From Pardosa pseudoannulata (lineage: Eukaryota; Arthropoda; Arachnida; Araneae; Lycosidae), in assembly GCA_032207245.1 (NCBI GenBank), contig CM063504.1, forward strand, positions 18,601,756-18,665,755: a DNA stretch of 64,000 nt. The letters are read 5' to 3'. The first letter of the stretch is position 1, and each line of letters opens with the position of its first letter. The notes beneath the pieces were generated by a model, which saw only the letters and a list, made by a program, of their open reading frames with translations, was not told the origin of the DNA and did not search any database. The position numbers and the translations under genes were made by a program. Positions 36,457 through 47,913 of the stretch are shown piece after piece.

Positions 36457-37472
36457 TTTGGTAGGGTTTTATGAGCTAAGGTATAGTTATTGCATCACAT
36501 TCTGGTATATTCTCAGACAAAAAAGTTTCTTATATGATGACATATAACTGTAAATATGTGTAAGGTATATGGTTTAGTACGATTTTAAGAGCTAAGTTTT
36601 AGTTATTAAATCCCATTCTCATATATTCTCATACAAATACAAATACATTCCTTACATGATAAAAAATAACTGTAACCTATGCGTAAGGGATATTTTTTAC
36701 TACGTTTTTAATTAGTAAGGATCTGTTTTTCTGTACATTCTCATATATTCCCACATTAGTACTTCTGATATATATTCAAAAATAACTGTGTCTATGCGTA
36801 AGGTATATATATGGTTTGGTAGTGTTTTATTAGTTAAGGTCTAGTTATTGCATCACATTCTCGTATATTCTCAGACAAAAAATTTCTTATATGAGGAAAG
36901 ATAACTGTACCTATGCGTAAAGTATACGGTTTAGCGATTTTAAAAGCTAAGTTTTAGTTATTACATCCCATTCTCATATGTTCCTCAGACAAATACACTC
37001 CTCATATGATCAAAATTAACTGTAACTTATGAGTAAGGGATATTTTTAGTACGTTTTGAATTACTAAAGTATCGGTTTTTCTGTACATTCTCATATATTC
37101 CCACATTAATACTTCTCATATATATTAAAAATAACTGTCTCTGCTAATATATATATATATGGTTTTGTAGGGTTTTATATATATTCTAGTTATTGCATCA
37201 CATTCTGTATATTCTCAGACAAAATATTTTTCTTATATATACAGATACTGTACCTATATTAAGGTATATATAGTAAGATTTTGAGAACTAAGTTTAGTTA
37301 TTACATCCCATTCTCATACTCAGACAAATACACTCCTCATTGATCAAATAACTGTACTATGCGTAAGGTATTGTTTGCTGTTTTAAATTACTAAGGTATC
37401 GTTTTTGCCCATTCTCATATCTTCACATAATACTTTCATATATATTAAAAAATAACTGTGTCTATGCGTAAG

Positions 37473-37473
37473 G

Positions 37474-37520
<47 letters not shown>

Positions 37521-37552
37521 ATATATATATATATAGTATATATATATATAAG
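37473..37552. repeat. (AT)n-rich expansion inside decayed satellite
   Basis: About 80 bases, interrupted, again directly after gtctatgcgtaaggt. Confidence 0.85.
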
Positions 37553-38011
37553 TTTTGGTAGATATATAAGTCATATCATCACATTCTCGTATATTCTCAG
37601 ACAAATACATTCCTTGTATTCTTAAAGATAACTGACCTATAAATGATATGGTTTGATATAGTTTTAATTGCTGAGGTCTAGATTTTGCAGCACATTCTCG
37701 TATATTACCACATTAATACAGTCTTTATATGCTCAAATATAACTTTGCGTATCAGCAAAGTATATGGTTGGCTGTGGTTTTAAGCACTAAGGTCTGAGTA
37801 TCTTATTACATTATCGTATATTTCCACACAAATACATTCCTTAAATGATAAAAAATAACTGTACATGTACTTAAGGAATGTAATTTGGAATAAGTTTAAG
37901 TGGTAGGATTTTTGTATTATATCCCATTCTCGTATATTTCCACAAAAATACATCCCTTACATGGTCAAGGACAGCTGTATCTATGCACAAAGTATATGGT
38001 TTGGTATTAAA

Positions 38012-38100
38012 AAAATTCTGTAAAACACTAATTAAAAAATTTTCTGCATAATCATTATGAATAGCAAGGCAAAGAAATTTAATGCTTGTTATTTTGTTAA
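38012..38100 (+). repeat. Left arm of inverted repeat flanking reverse transcriptase remnant
   Basis: Complementary to 38725-38820. The core cattatgaatagcaaggcaa is identical, and flanks such as tctgtaaaacacta extend the match to roughly 80-90 bp with gaps. Confidence 0.8.
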
Positions 38101-38660
38101 AAATAGTTTTGAGGTAGTGAATAATCTTAAATTCTTTGATAATATTAAAAATATAGTAAATTATGATTTCACTGATCTATTCAATACCATAAATTTAGAA
38201 GATATGCAAATAACCTTGGAAGTTTAGGAAAAATGATTTAATGCAATATATACAATTCAATAGATATAAAGCTTTATTAAAAATAGTCCTCAAGAAAACC
38301 TATGTATATAATTATATAACTTCTACTAATAAATACTTAGTATACTTATGGGAGGTGACTGCTCATCAGCCTTAGCAGATATCTATCTACATAATTACAA
38401 ACATAGTACTTCCTTTGTTAATTAGATTAAATTTTTTCGTTATGTTGACGACATCTTAATTTGTTACTGTGTCAATAGCCTTGTAAATTTTCTATTCTAG
38501 CCTTCTAATCTAAAATTAATCGAACATGATAAAAAACAAAGACGGAAGTATAGATTGCTTAGATGTTTCCTTTTTGACAATAGTTAAATAGCATATAGTA
38601 TACACAATAACTGAAATGAATTTAAATTGGAAATTAATCGGATTACGTCATGGCATACTT
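38101..38660 (+). pseudogene. Penelope-like reverse transcriptase fragment (motifs A to C)
   Basis: In plus-strand frames: YDFTDLFNTINLEDM (from 38162, the motif A region with its Asp), MGGDCSSALADIYLHNY (from 38348, the conserved block before motif C), KFFRYVDDILICY (motif C, YVDD at 38441-38452), then DGSIDCLDVSF (from about 38539). In-frame stops (TAG before KFFRYVDD) make it a pseudogene. Spacing and wording fit Penelope-like elements or relatives. The endonuclease and N-terminal parts are absent here. Confidence 0.7.
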
Positions 38661-38724
38661 GCTTAAATAAAAGAAAAACGAAATATAATAAACTTTCTTA
38701 TAAAATGCAGTTCTCTTTTTAGTA

Positions 38725-38820
38725 ACGTTAATAAAATGGATATATGCTTAAACTTTCTTTGCCTTGCTATTCATAATGATTATCCAGTGAATATTTTATT
38801 TAGTGTTTTACAGAGTTTTT
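38725..38820 (-). repeat. Right arm of inverted repeat flanking reverse transcriptase remnant
   Basis: Reverse complement of 38012-38100. Penelope-like elements are known to have terminal repeats in inverted as well as direct orientation, which fits this arrangement. Confidence 0.8.
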
Positions 38821-39340
38821 CAATTCAAATAGAAATGGTAGGTTTTTTATAATAATCGGATGTCTTAAAGGGCTTAGCCAATTATATAATATATAACGTG
38901 GTTAATCGATATATATTTTAATACGTGTTGCTGTGCTTCTGTATGTATGTATTTATTTTATCTTACAGTTGTTCAGGTTTAGTTTAGTGTAGCTATTGCT
39001 CTCTTTTAATCCTTCTATATTTCAGTAACTTTGGTCTCTTAAGACTGTAACCAGGTCTTATGATGTTACAGCCCTCCATGAGTGTTGTGTACACGCTAAA
39101 CATGTTTAACTGGAGTGAGGGGTCACAACTCCCCTCGTGCATTGTTAACATCATTTCAATACAATTATAATTTATAATATATATTATATGAGCCTGTAGT
39201 TAATATAGTGTACTGTGCTTATTTTAAATAATATTTTTATTAATATAATATCCTATGACTATGTTCTGTCGCACTGAGTGTAATAGTATGGATTATTCTG
39301 ATATTTTATTGTCCGTTAACTATTTACTTATTTAATATAT
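38821..39340. other. Unassigned sequence
   Basis: Includes a 7 bp stem-loop CTGTAAC...GTTACAG (39045-39071). Possibly the untranslated end of the Penelope-like element, but unproven. Confidence 0.35.
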
Positions 39341-39349
39341 TACATATAT

Positions 39350-39560
39350 GTAATAAATTTTTTATAAAACTGCTGGACAAGGAGAAAGCTAAAGAGGTAG
39401 CAGTAAAGAAAATGCAGTCTGGGCACATTGAAGGGAACGGCACAAGCGTTATTTCAGAGCTACTAAAACGGACATCTGTACTACTAAACGACAGACAAAG
39501 AAAATACACAAAAATCATTCTGTTCGAGGAGAAGTACACACAAGAGCGAAGATAGAAAGA
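39350..39560 (+). pseudogene. Unrecognised coding-like fragment, Lys/Glu-rich
   Basis: A plus-strand frame free of stops for about 65 codons up to TAG near 39558, with KLLDKEKAKEVAVKKMQ and DRQRKYTKIILFEEKY. The amphipathic, charged composition is unlike the AT-rich surroundings and suggests former coding. It may belong to the neighbouring Penelope-like remnants, but I recognise no domain. The minus strand is also open (39324-39656). Confidence 0.35.
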
Positions 39561-39583
39561 ATTTTTCCCCTTTCTCAGCGAAT

Positions 39584-40227
39584 TTAACCCTCTAAGCGGT
39601 TCGCATGTACAATTCCGCCAAACCGATGATGTCTTCAAAGCGGTTGTCACGTACAATTTTCGACCTCCAAAAACGCTCCGAAAATGGATGCAGTGTACAT
39701 TTCTGCCAGCGCTTTCCCCAATGGAATTTTACGGTAGGAGGGTCAGGCCGATTGTTTAGGAACTGCACCCCTCTTTAACTAACATTTATTGAGGGATAAA
39801 CCTCTATTCCCTGAGGCACAAAGACGCTGATAGCCGTGGCTTTGTAAATCTCTATTTCGAAGTCTTTTGTTTGAGGTAACAGATGTATTTCTAATTCCAC
39901 CATTTAAATACCTTGGATGACTTTAGTAAAAAATATAAATAAGTCTCTCAAAGAATATTTTTATTTGTACTTTTAGAATCTATCATTTCTTATGGGATGA
40001 TCTTCGAGACTTGACGAGCTTTATGTGTATTAAAATTTAACAATCTGTAATATCTATTTATAATCGGAAGTAAAGGGACAATAAAAAGGGTGGGTTTTAT
40101 GTATTCCATTCTAGTCGACTAAGGGTGAAGTAAAAAATCATAGAACCCTTTGGCCACTGGCACAGTAAACCTTTAGCTTATTTTTGGAGACTTTTTTTTC
40201 CTCGATAGGTTCCACTCGGAGGGTTAA
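39584..40227. mobile_element. TTAA-bounded element (TTAA-3) with three 44 bp repeats
   Basis: A 644 bp element with termini TTAACCCTCTAAGCGGT and, reversed, TTAACCCTCCGAGTGGA. GTACA motifs occur at 39607, 39651 and 39695, exactly 44 bp apart, each in a GC-rich context (GCGG..CGCATGTACAATTCCGCC in the first). No cysteine-rich domain was found. A weak LINE-like trace (FKYLG near 39903, LESIISYGMIF near 39973) lies in the interior and may be a separate insertion or chance. Confidence 0.65.
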
Positions 40228-40269
40228 GTATAAGATCAGGAAAAATGTGGAGCCATTTGCCATCGACAG

Positions 40270-40760
40270 CTGGGAAACTTGTTGAATAGAAAGAAAATTT
40301 ACATCTTTAGGATAGAAAGCTTTGGGAAGAATTTTTAGTCGAAGACACTCCTTTGATTAAGGCATTTAGAGGCTGGAAAAATATTTTAAGGAATTAGAAT
40401 GGAAGAGAGGAAGTTATTAAGGAAATGTTAAAGTTAAATAATTTTGATATATATATATATAACAAAATTAGCATTAGGAAGACGAATATATCTTTTTGTC
40501 TTTGAATTAAACAAGAATTGTCACCAGAAATATTTTTTCCAGTGTATTTTTGTTAAGATTTTTAAAACTAAAAATTCTGCTCTTAACCTGATTGTAAAAG
40601 AAAATCCAATCCTAGCAAGAATTTGAAAGTCGGAATTTTCTTTTTAATCCCCAAAATACATAAAAAGTTGAATGACCAAAAATTTAGTACTTTCCTAGTA
40701 GAATAGGGTTTAATATAAAATGACATCTTAAAGAAAATAATGAATTAAAACTTTCCGATC
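40270..40760 (+). pseudogene. Penelope-like reverse transcriptase fragment (N-terminal part)
   Basis: Contains GIFFLIPKIHKKLNDQKFST (40632 onward). The PKIHK block is characteristic of the N-terminal reverse transcriptase region of Penelope-like elements. Upstream text (gatagaaagctttggga, gtcgaagacactc) recurs at 62785-62970. Multiple stops; not functional. Confidence 0.6.
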
Positions 40761-40999
40761 AATGCATAAATATCTGGTGACTGTAATAAGTAATTCAATT
40801 TTTGAGTAACGAATCTTTATCGTTGATAATTCTTCATGTATCTGCTTTGAAATGCTGCTACAAATCGTTGCGCAAACTGCATTGCAAACTACTTCAGTCT
40901 CCGAAATAGAAACTCATCTAGCAGTGATTAGATAATAAGCTTTTGAAGAATATGCATTATTAACTTCATAACATGTCTTCAAATTGTAAGACATTTGTA

Positions 41000-41720
41000 A
41001 TCATACTTCACTCCACCCCCTTCGTTTGCCACCGATCAAGCGATCCCATACCAAACATTCTCTAAGTGACACCATCACCCATTTGTCAACCCCCTTGCCA
41101 TTTTTATTTCCCTCCCCAGTTGGGCGTAGCCTTTCGTACGAGTGTTAATGCACTCGATAGACCTAATCCAACAACATAAAGAACAGACTTCGGCCTAAGT
41201 AGTCATATTATTTTTTTTTCTCCCTTTCTGGCCGAGTGTATTTAAAAAGCCAGTCATGGACCGGTGATGAATCGCGCCTGCCCCATCTTCTAATCAAGTC
41301 CTCTTGCAGTGTGGGCGACCGATGGACAGGATTCGGATCTGTTTGTTGGAAATGAGTTTGAACTCTGCTTGGCAAGAAACAGACTTAGAAAATGAAATGT
41401 CACCATGTCGACACGTATGGCATGCCATCATGCATTCCCATTTAAGCGATAACAGAGCGATCAAGCGATTTGTTTTGACTTAAGTAGTCAGTTAAGGATC
41501 AGCAAAGGGGTAGATATACGAGAGTAATTGCTTAGAACGATAGCCGATTAACAATTGAGGCGTTGCTTCAAATTACGAGGCGAAAAAACGGCTTGTTCCA
41601 TTGAGAGGATTATAATAAATTGCATAATGACCGTGTAACGCTTTAAGAGGATGGTGGATCTATCGCTTACCCACTACAACAAAAGAACAACAGATTTCGC
41701 TTTTACGCTCAGGGATTCTT
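41000..41720. promoter_or_regulatory. GC-richer unique block, candidate conserved non-coding element
   Basis: Unique sequence with balanced composition and no repeat. It contains a repeated motif, atcaagcgat (41035 and 41460), and two cttaagtagtcag-like blocks. No coding frame recognised. The regulatory role is inference from composition. Confidence 0.25.
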
Positions 41721-42581
41721 TGTTTTTGTTTATTTTTTGCATGAGCAACAAAAATGGATGTTTCCACTAATTGGATCTGATACTATAGGTAACACAAGAG
41801 CTTGCGTGTACACCGAACAAAATATGTATAATTCATACTGGGTCGCACTTATAAGGCTCAAATAAATTGTAGATAGTTTAACCTCACGCAACAAACTATC
41901 CAGAAGCTGCAAGCTTGTAGATATATCTATGAAAAATCGCATGATTAAGTATAAAATTATAGGGTGAAGTAAACCAGCATTTTTGATGTATGATAGATCT
42001 GTGTTTAAGGAATATGACTAAAATTATACAGTGAGGGGGGAGGGGAGAAACAAGAAATTTCAGAATGAAAAAAAATTGTTTTGTATAAAGGTGAATGTAA
42101 TTTTCATGGTATATAAAAGAAAAACATTAAAATAGACAGTTTTAGCTATACGTAACATAAATTTCGTGCCTATAAAGGTAAACATTTTTATAAATTTAGA
42201 TAGGCACACTATTAGATAAACTTCACAAATGCAGCTAAATTGTATATTTTTAAACAGTATAGATGATAACCCATGCTACTGGGAAATATAAAAATACTTC
42301 AGATGAAAATACGATAAACAAGTAGGTACTCTATTTTGTTATAGATTAAAAAATTGTGTATAAAACTTTTTACTAATCAAAATTTAAATAGAAAGCTCAA
42401 AGATATTTTTATTAAAACCAGAAATAGAATGGAAACGCAGTTTAAAGTGCAAGAGGAAAAAAGCTTGCTGCTATATAATGGTAAAAAATATTTGAGTTGC
42501 AACTGTATAGAACTAATAACTTCTAAAAATTAAGTATTTGAATATTTTACGAGGGGATAGTTAAATTAATTAAATTAATAA
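41721..42581. other. AT-rich stretch without recognised feature
   Basis: Nothing recognised. The 70-codon minus frame at 41730-41942 has no motif. Confidence 0.4.
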
Positions 42582-42871
42582 TTAACCCCTTAATGCACAG
42601 TTTTTTGAGAAAGGCTGGCCAAATAAAATTAATTTTTCAATGTAAAAACACAGTTTAGAACGTTGAATTTAGAAAAAAATATATATTATACTTGAATAAG
42701 TAAGTGTTATAGCCTACAATCCCATGTAAATGATAAATATCAATAAAATGTTTTTTTTTTCCTTTCATATTGTTATTTTAAATTCTCGATTGCATTCGAG
42801 TGTGAAAAATTATAGCAACATAAAGTACAACGCCGCTCGAGTTAACTCGAGCATTTGCGTTAAGGGGTTAA
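42582..42871. mobile_element. TTAA-bounded MITE (TTAA-4)
   Basis: A 290 bp element with near-perfect termini TTAACCCCTTAATGCA / TTAACCCCTTAACGCA. An 18 bp perfect palindrome GCTCGAGTTAACTCGAGC (42835-42852) lies 19 bp from the right end, and a related CTCGATTGCATTCGAG (42785-42800) lies further in. No coding capacity. Confidence 0.8.
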
Positions 42872-43599
42872 GATTTTAGTTTGTTAGTATTTTATACGTT
42901 TATACATTTTTCATTTACAAATATCAAATTTGTAGTATAAAACAAAGACAATTTTTATCTGCACAATTCAATGGAAAATTACATTAATGCATTATGCATT
43001 CCGTTAAAAATTATCCGGTATTTTGCTTTTGTTTTTAATATGCATAAGTACAATTTAGTTTTACTTTTTATAGTTTATGTATAGTATGTAATACGAGTTT
43101 ATTCATTTATGTACATAAAGTGCAAAGGTATTTTTTGCTGTAACGAGAGATATTTCTTAAAACTAGCACATGTAAAAATTATTTACTGGTATTGGTTATG
43201 GAAAGAGTAAATACATCTAATCCTAAATCCAATATAAGACAAATATAGCAAACATGTATTGCATGTATTAGATAATTACCTAGGCAGCATAAAATTTCCC
43301 ACATGGAAAGTACTAAAGTCTGATTACTCTAGCTCAACATATCGGGCCAGAGGTCTAGTAATTTTAATGTGGAATCCGAATTATCCCTTATGTACACCTA
43401 GATAGTTAGGCTCTTAGTTAAGAATCAGATAGTTACTGCAATCATCGCTTCACCCGTGTTTCACATAGAAATTTTCATTTTTATTGGTAAAAATTTATTT
43501 ATAATTGTTTTATAACAAAAAATCATCAGTTATCAAGAATGAGGCAAAAGAAGTTAAAATGTTATGACAAGATATTATCCAGAAAAAAATAAAACTTAC
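42872..43599. other. AT-rich stretch without recognised feature
   Basis: Nothing recognised. Confidence 0.4.
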
Positions 43600-45085
43600 T
43601 GCAAGTATGCATACTATCTGGGAAATTGTTCTTTAACTTCAACCCTTTTCAAAACATGAAATTGTCTTTAGCATATATGAAATATGCAGAATAGAATTCA
43701 AGGAAAAGGTCATATAAAGTGTTTCATCAAACCTCATGGAAATGTGTAAAGCGTTTTATAAAAGATGTAATGTATTCTTCCGAACTTCGTCATAATATGA
43801 TATTCATTTCTCAACTGAATAACCACGGATTTCAGTTTTTTGGTGACAAATTATTTACTAAAAAGGGAAAACGTCTCTTATTTTATGCAGTAAAAAACAA
43901 AAATATCTACCACTTTTAATCTTTAAAGTACGATGTTTCAAAAACTGATTCAAAGAAAACTTTGACTAAAATTAAAAATGATATAGATCTTTGGTATCGT
44001 AGATAATGTCATATTAATATTGATTATATTAGAAAAACTGCGGAAGCAATTCAATCATAAGGACTGGAGTTTTAAGTAGCAAAACAGAAGATTGCACTAC
44101 TTACTGACAGTTAACTGATTCGTTTAAGTCACTAAAGGAAATTAGATCGAGGAAACGATTTCATTATTACATTGTGATGTTTGAGGGACCGTCCCATGCT
44201 ATTACCTAAGAAGGTAAAATGTGCTTTCATCTATAATTGATGACTATTCAAGATATTTTTATCTATTTGTTAAGGGGAAACATGATGTTTTTGGTAAGTG
44301 TCTGTCTCAAGCATGGACAGAAAGATATAGTGGATTCCAAATTAAAAATTTCGGGGCAAATCAAGGTACAGAATTCGTGAATGTTCAGTTTGCAAAACAT
44401 TTTGCAAAATATGGTATGATAGCTGAACAAATATATACACTCCTTCTCCCGAGACGTTGAATCTTATAGCTTTAGATGAGGTATGATCTTTATTAAAGTA
44501 TAGTGATATATCAGAAGGGGTTTGGGCTGAAACCCTAAATTGTTTCATGCATGTATGGAACAATGTCATAAACTGAATGAGAAAACACCTTGCGAATTGT
44601 TTAATAGAATAACGTCAGTAAACCACTTAAAGAAATTTGGAGGCAATGCATATATTTCAAAGCAGAAGAGGACAAAGCTAGTATCCAAATTAGACATTTC
44701 GTGGTTTACGCAATGAACATTCGAGGTTATCACGTTTAGAATGCTACAGAAAGCAAACTCAAAGAAACAATGCTGAGTTTGATGAATCCCAAATGAGTCA
44801 TTGATGGTATCCTCGGGCAAAAAGAATGAGAGCAACCATATGAGGTCAAAGTGATTGGATCTATTTTGAAAAATCAGAAGAAATGAGTATACATTTACCT
44901 GATACTGATAATGAAAGTAAAAATAGTGAAATATTACCAAGAAAATGAAAACTCTATAGGCAATTAATGAGTGATGATAGAGCACTTTTTGGAATCACAG
45001 ATACATTATCAGAAGGATGGATTTGGAAGGAAATAGATAATGGAATACATTCCTTCAACTCAGAATAAAAGTCACGAATTTAACT
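43600..45085 (+). pseudogene. Ty1/copia retrotransposon pol remnant (protease-integrase region to start of RT)
   Basis: In broken plus-strand frames: a pre-integrase block (VMYSSELRHNMIFISQLNN, from about 43768), integrase core pieces (IDDYSRYFYLFVKGK from 44232; GANQGTEFVN), the block after the core (NEKTPCELFNRITSVNHL, from about 44575, and KKFGGNAYISKQ), and finally WKEIDNGIHSF near 45030, which resembles the start of the copia reverse transcriptase. The usual Asp of the second integrase motif is replaced in GANQGTEF. No LTRs were found. Old and truncated. Confidence 0.75.
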
Positions 45086-46324
45086 TTTTAAAACCTTATT
45101 TGTATCTATTATATGTATCTTCATAAAACTATTTCTCTATAAATTTCACAAATTTTTTATATTAGTTGGAAATTGAGAAAACGTTTGTAAACTTAGTATG
45201 TTTAAAAAACTCATTTTTTTAAATATATGAACTATGTTTAAAATAAATTATGAAATTAATGCCAGTAATCGGATAATTCTTATTCAAAAGTTACAAATCA
45301 CAACCAACTATATGATATATAGTTGTCAAATATATTTTTCTCTTTTGTTTGTAGTTGATCCTTTAAGTGAAAAAAAAAACTTGAAATTTTAATGGAAAGT
45401 TTCAGATTAAATATGTTTCTTAAATATCCAAAGTTAGTAAATAAATAGACTTCTTTTTAAAAATTTTAACAGAAGTTAAAACTCTAAAGTTGTTGTAATG
45501 TTTTATTTTTTGGTATATATGTTACCTTTGCAAGTATGTAGTTCTTTACGAATGTAGTTTTACATGTAGTTAAGATTTAATCAAATTAGACTGTGCAAGC
45601 CGGATTGGTGGTTCTTCTAACCGTAGTTTCAAAACATTGCTCAAGCGAATCTTTAGATACGTGCCTCGCAGCTATGTTCATTTAGAGGAAGTAAACTTTT
45701 GCGAGACTTTAATGAAACTGAGGTTTTCGATAAGGAATGTGTTATTTATCATATAGTCTAGTGGGAGAGCAAACCATTTGCAAAAGTCAGACGCGTATTT
45801 ATCAATGTCTACTGATAATGCTGTTCTAAGTTTGTTCACTTTGGGGATTTTCAACTCGTTATGGCCTGTGAAAATATTCGATGAAACCAGAAAGGACTTT
45901 GCATGAATTGTTGATTTCCGAGGGATGATTGTTTCTATAAATATTTTCTCGTTACACAATGATGTAAAAGCTTTCAGATATCATTGTAAAGAAGTCTTAT
46001 TGCCGAAAAGTATCTGTATTGAAATATATCTGTATTAAATGTATCTTTCTGCAGAAAAGGTATCTGTATTGATAGAACAAAAGTCTTTAAGTACTCAAGA
46101 AAATTTTACAAAGTGAGACATTTAGGAGCTTATAAAATCATTTCTCTTATAAAATCATGAAATAAATGGTCTTAATTGATTATAATAAAAATACTAAAAC
46201 TAATTTTACACATTAGTATTGAAAAATAATTTATAATTTATGTAATGGCCCACACGATAACTTCATATATAGGGCTCAATATACAACTTAGTTAATAATT
46301 AATTAGTTAAGTAATAGTTCTAGT
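45086..46324. other. AT-rich stretch with one 93-codon open frame
   Basis: The minus-strand frame 45678-45959 has a balanced composition and includes DIDKYASDFCKWFALPLDYM, but I recognise no family. It could be part of an old element. Confidence 0.3.
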
Positions 46325-46448
46325 TTGGTTTGAAGCGTTACGGTCCACCAATTTGCTACGCGAGGGCTAATTCGACTAGAACCTTCTGATTAAAGCTGGT
46401 TCAGATCGTCTAAGAACATCCATGCCACCACCGGGCTTCGAACCCGCG
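46325..46448 (-). repeat. SINE-B fragment
   Basis: The minus strand contains gttcgaagcccggtgg (B-box region), then ggcatggatgttctta and the family 3' part. The A-box half is missing. Confidence 0.55.
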
Positions 46449-47275
46449 AAAATATAGTGCATAGTATGAGCTATCAAATTCGATCAGTTACATTTATATT
46501 GCTTACGCTGACTAAAAACATTTCTTTTATGAAGAATCACAAGAAAATAAAAATAATGAAGACCTAATTTTTTCTTTCGGAGGATAGATAAAACCCACGG
46601 CAATGTGAATTATATGTTCGTAATTACTACTTTTTGTTTTAGTTAATGTGACTAATGTTTGGGATGATCTTCTTGCTTGTTTTGGAATCTTGTTCTTCTT
46701 TAGGTTAACGTATCTAAGATATAGGAATATATTAAGTACTTTATATCTACTTGACATAGAAGTAAATTTAATCTACTTACCAAGATTATCTTGTCATGTC
46801 AGCCTATCCCAAAGGATATAGAATTATTCAGCTTGAGACGTTCTTTTCCAATGTCTCCAATATTTAAGTAAAAGTCTTTAAATCAAATTTATTTGGTTTC
46901 AAATCATAATAAACTATGTTTAGGCAGTTGCAATTTTTACTCGAAAGTTTGAAAGAAGATATTGGGTATAGTTTTACATGAAACATTAAACACCACGCAT
47001 CTGGAGTTCCCTTTAAAATTCTTTTTGCTAACCTAAATTCTTTTAATTGTTTTTCTTAAATTTTACAAATTTTTAGGCTTTTATTATACTTTAAACACAC
47101 TAATATTCAAGCTACTTATCGTTGTCTATTCCTTATAACATTATTTTTGACTTGGGTAAAACCCACTGCATAATAAGCTTTCTTATACATAATATCTTAT
47201 ATATATCTTACAGTCACAATGTCAAATTTATCAAACCACATAAGCTTTTTTATGTATAATATCTTTCTTCTATAT
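46449..47275. other. AT-rich stretch without recognised feature
   Basis: Nothing recognised. Confidence 0.4.
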
Positions 47276-47795
47276 CAGGGTTGGCCAAGCTCCTTGATAG
47301 TCCTAGCCATTTTTCAAAATTTGAAATTTTTCGAGATCCTTAATTAAATACGTATTTAAAAGGTATGCCAAAAAGGTATTAAAAATATTCTTTTACAGAA
47401 ATTATATTTATTGAATGTCATTTGAAAGTTCCTCGTTCCTTAATTTTTCAAGAAAATTTTTTAATTGTTGATGTTTTCGGTATTGGTGCCAATGTAATTT
47501 ACAATGTGTTACACTATTTTCATAACATCAAGATATTTTTAATATTTTGTAACGAGATGTTCTCGGTGAATTATGCAGTGAATCGGTATGAATTGTGGAA
47601 TTTACGAATTATCTCTTAAAAGCTGAATAAGACCAATTTTTTACCCAACATTGCTGAAGCTCCAACAATTGTAATAAATTTTTAAAATATTATTATACAA
47701 AAATGAAAAGGGGACTCTATTACATTTATCGAGAGCCACAAATAATCCTTCAAAGAGTAGCATGTGGCTCGCGAGCCACAGGTTAGTCATCCCTG
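47276..47795 (-). mobile_element. hAT-type remnant, copy 1
   Basis: Bounded by CAGGG and CCCTG, with near-identical 8 bp flanks TTCTATAT / TTATATAT. On the minus strand a decayed frame reads HCIIHRE, VNYIGT and QLKNFLEKLRNEELSNDIQ, wording typical of hAT transposases of the type related to SCAND3 and GTF2IRD2 proteins. Only about 520 bp remain, so it is an internally deleted copy. Confidence 0.65.
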
Positions 47796-47913
47796 TTATA
47801 TATAATATCTTATATATACCTTACCGTTATAAAGTCAAATTTTTCTAGTAGTTTTCTAGTATATAATTCTCAGAAAGATAAGAAAAGAAAGATTTCCCAG
47901 AAAGATAAAAGAA

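Larger units (their letters stand above)
34590..38007 (+). repeat. Higher-order satellite, three monomers, about 350 bp period
   Basis: Three related monomers of about 110-120 bp alternate. Each starts near ataactgt, and they carry ggtttagtacgattttaa (A), gtttagtacgttttt (B) and ggtttggtagggtttta (C). The C landmark occurs at about 34980, 35357, 35709, 36059, 36455, 36813 and 37161, spacings of 348-358 except where an (AT)n tract inside C is expanded (377, 396). Monomers at the left and especially the right edge (37560-38007) are single-order and diverged. The array ends at ttggtatt next to the inverted repeat of a Penelope-like fragment. Confidence 0.9.

Noticed and set aside
34590..38007. 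CRISPR-like regular repeats
   Set aside because: Repeats are 110-120 bp satellite monomers without unique spacers, in eukaryotic DNA.
38970..39110. Possible hammerhead ribozyme next to the Penelope-like remnant
   Set aside because: Penelope-like terminal repeats often hold one, but the conserved CTGATGA and GAAA cores are missing. Only a 7 bp stem-loop is present.
44566..44985. Minus-strand frame of 139 codons
   Set aside because: Antisense of the copia pol remnant.
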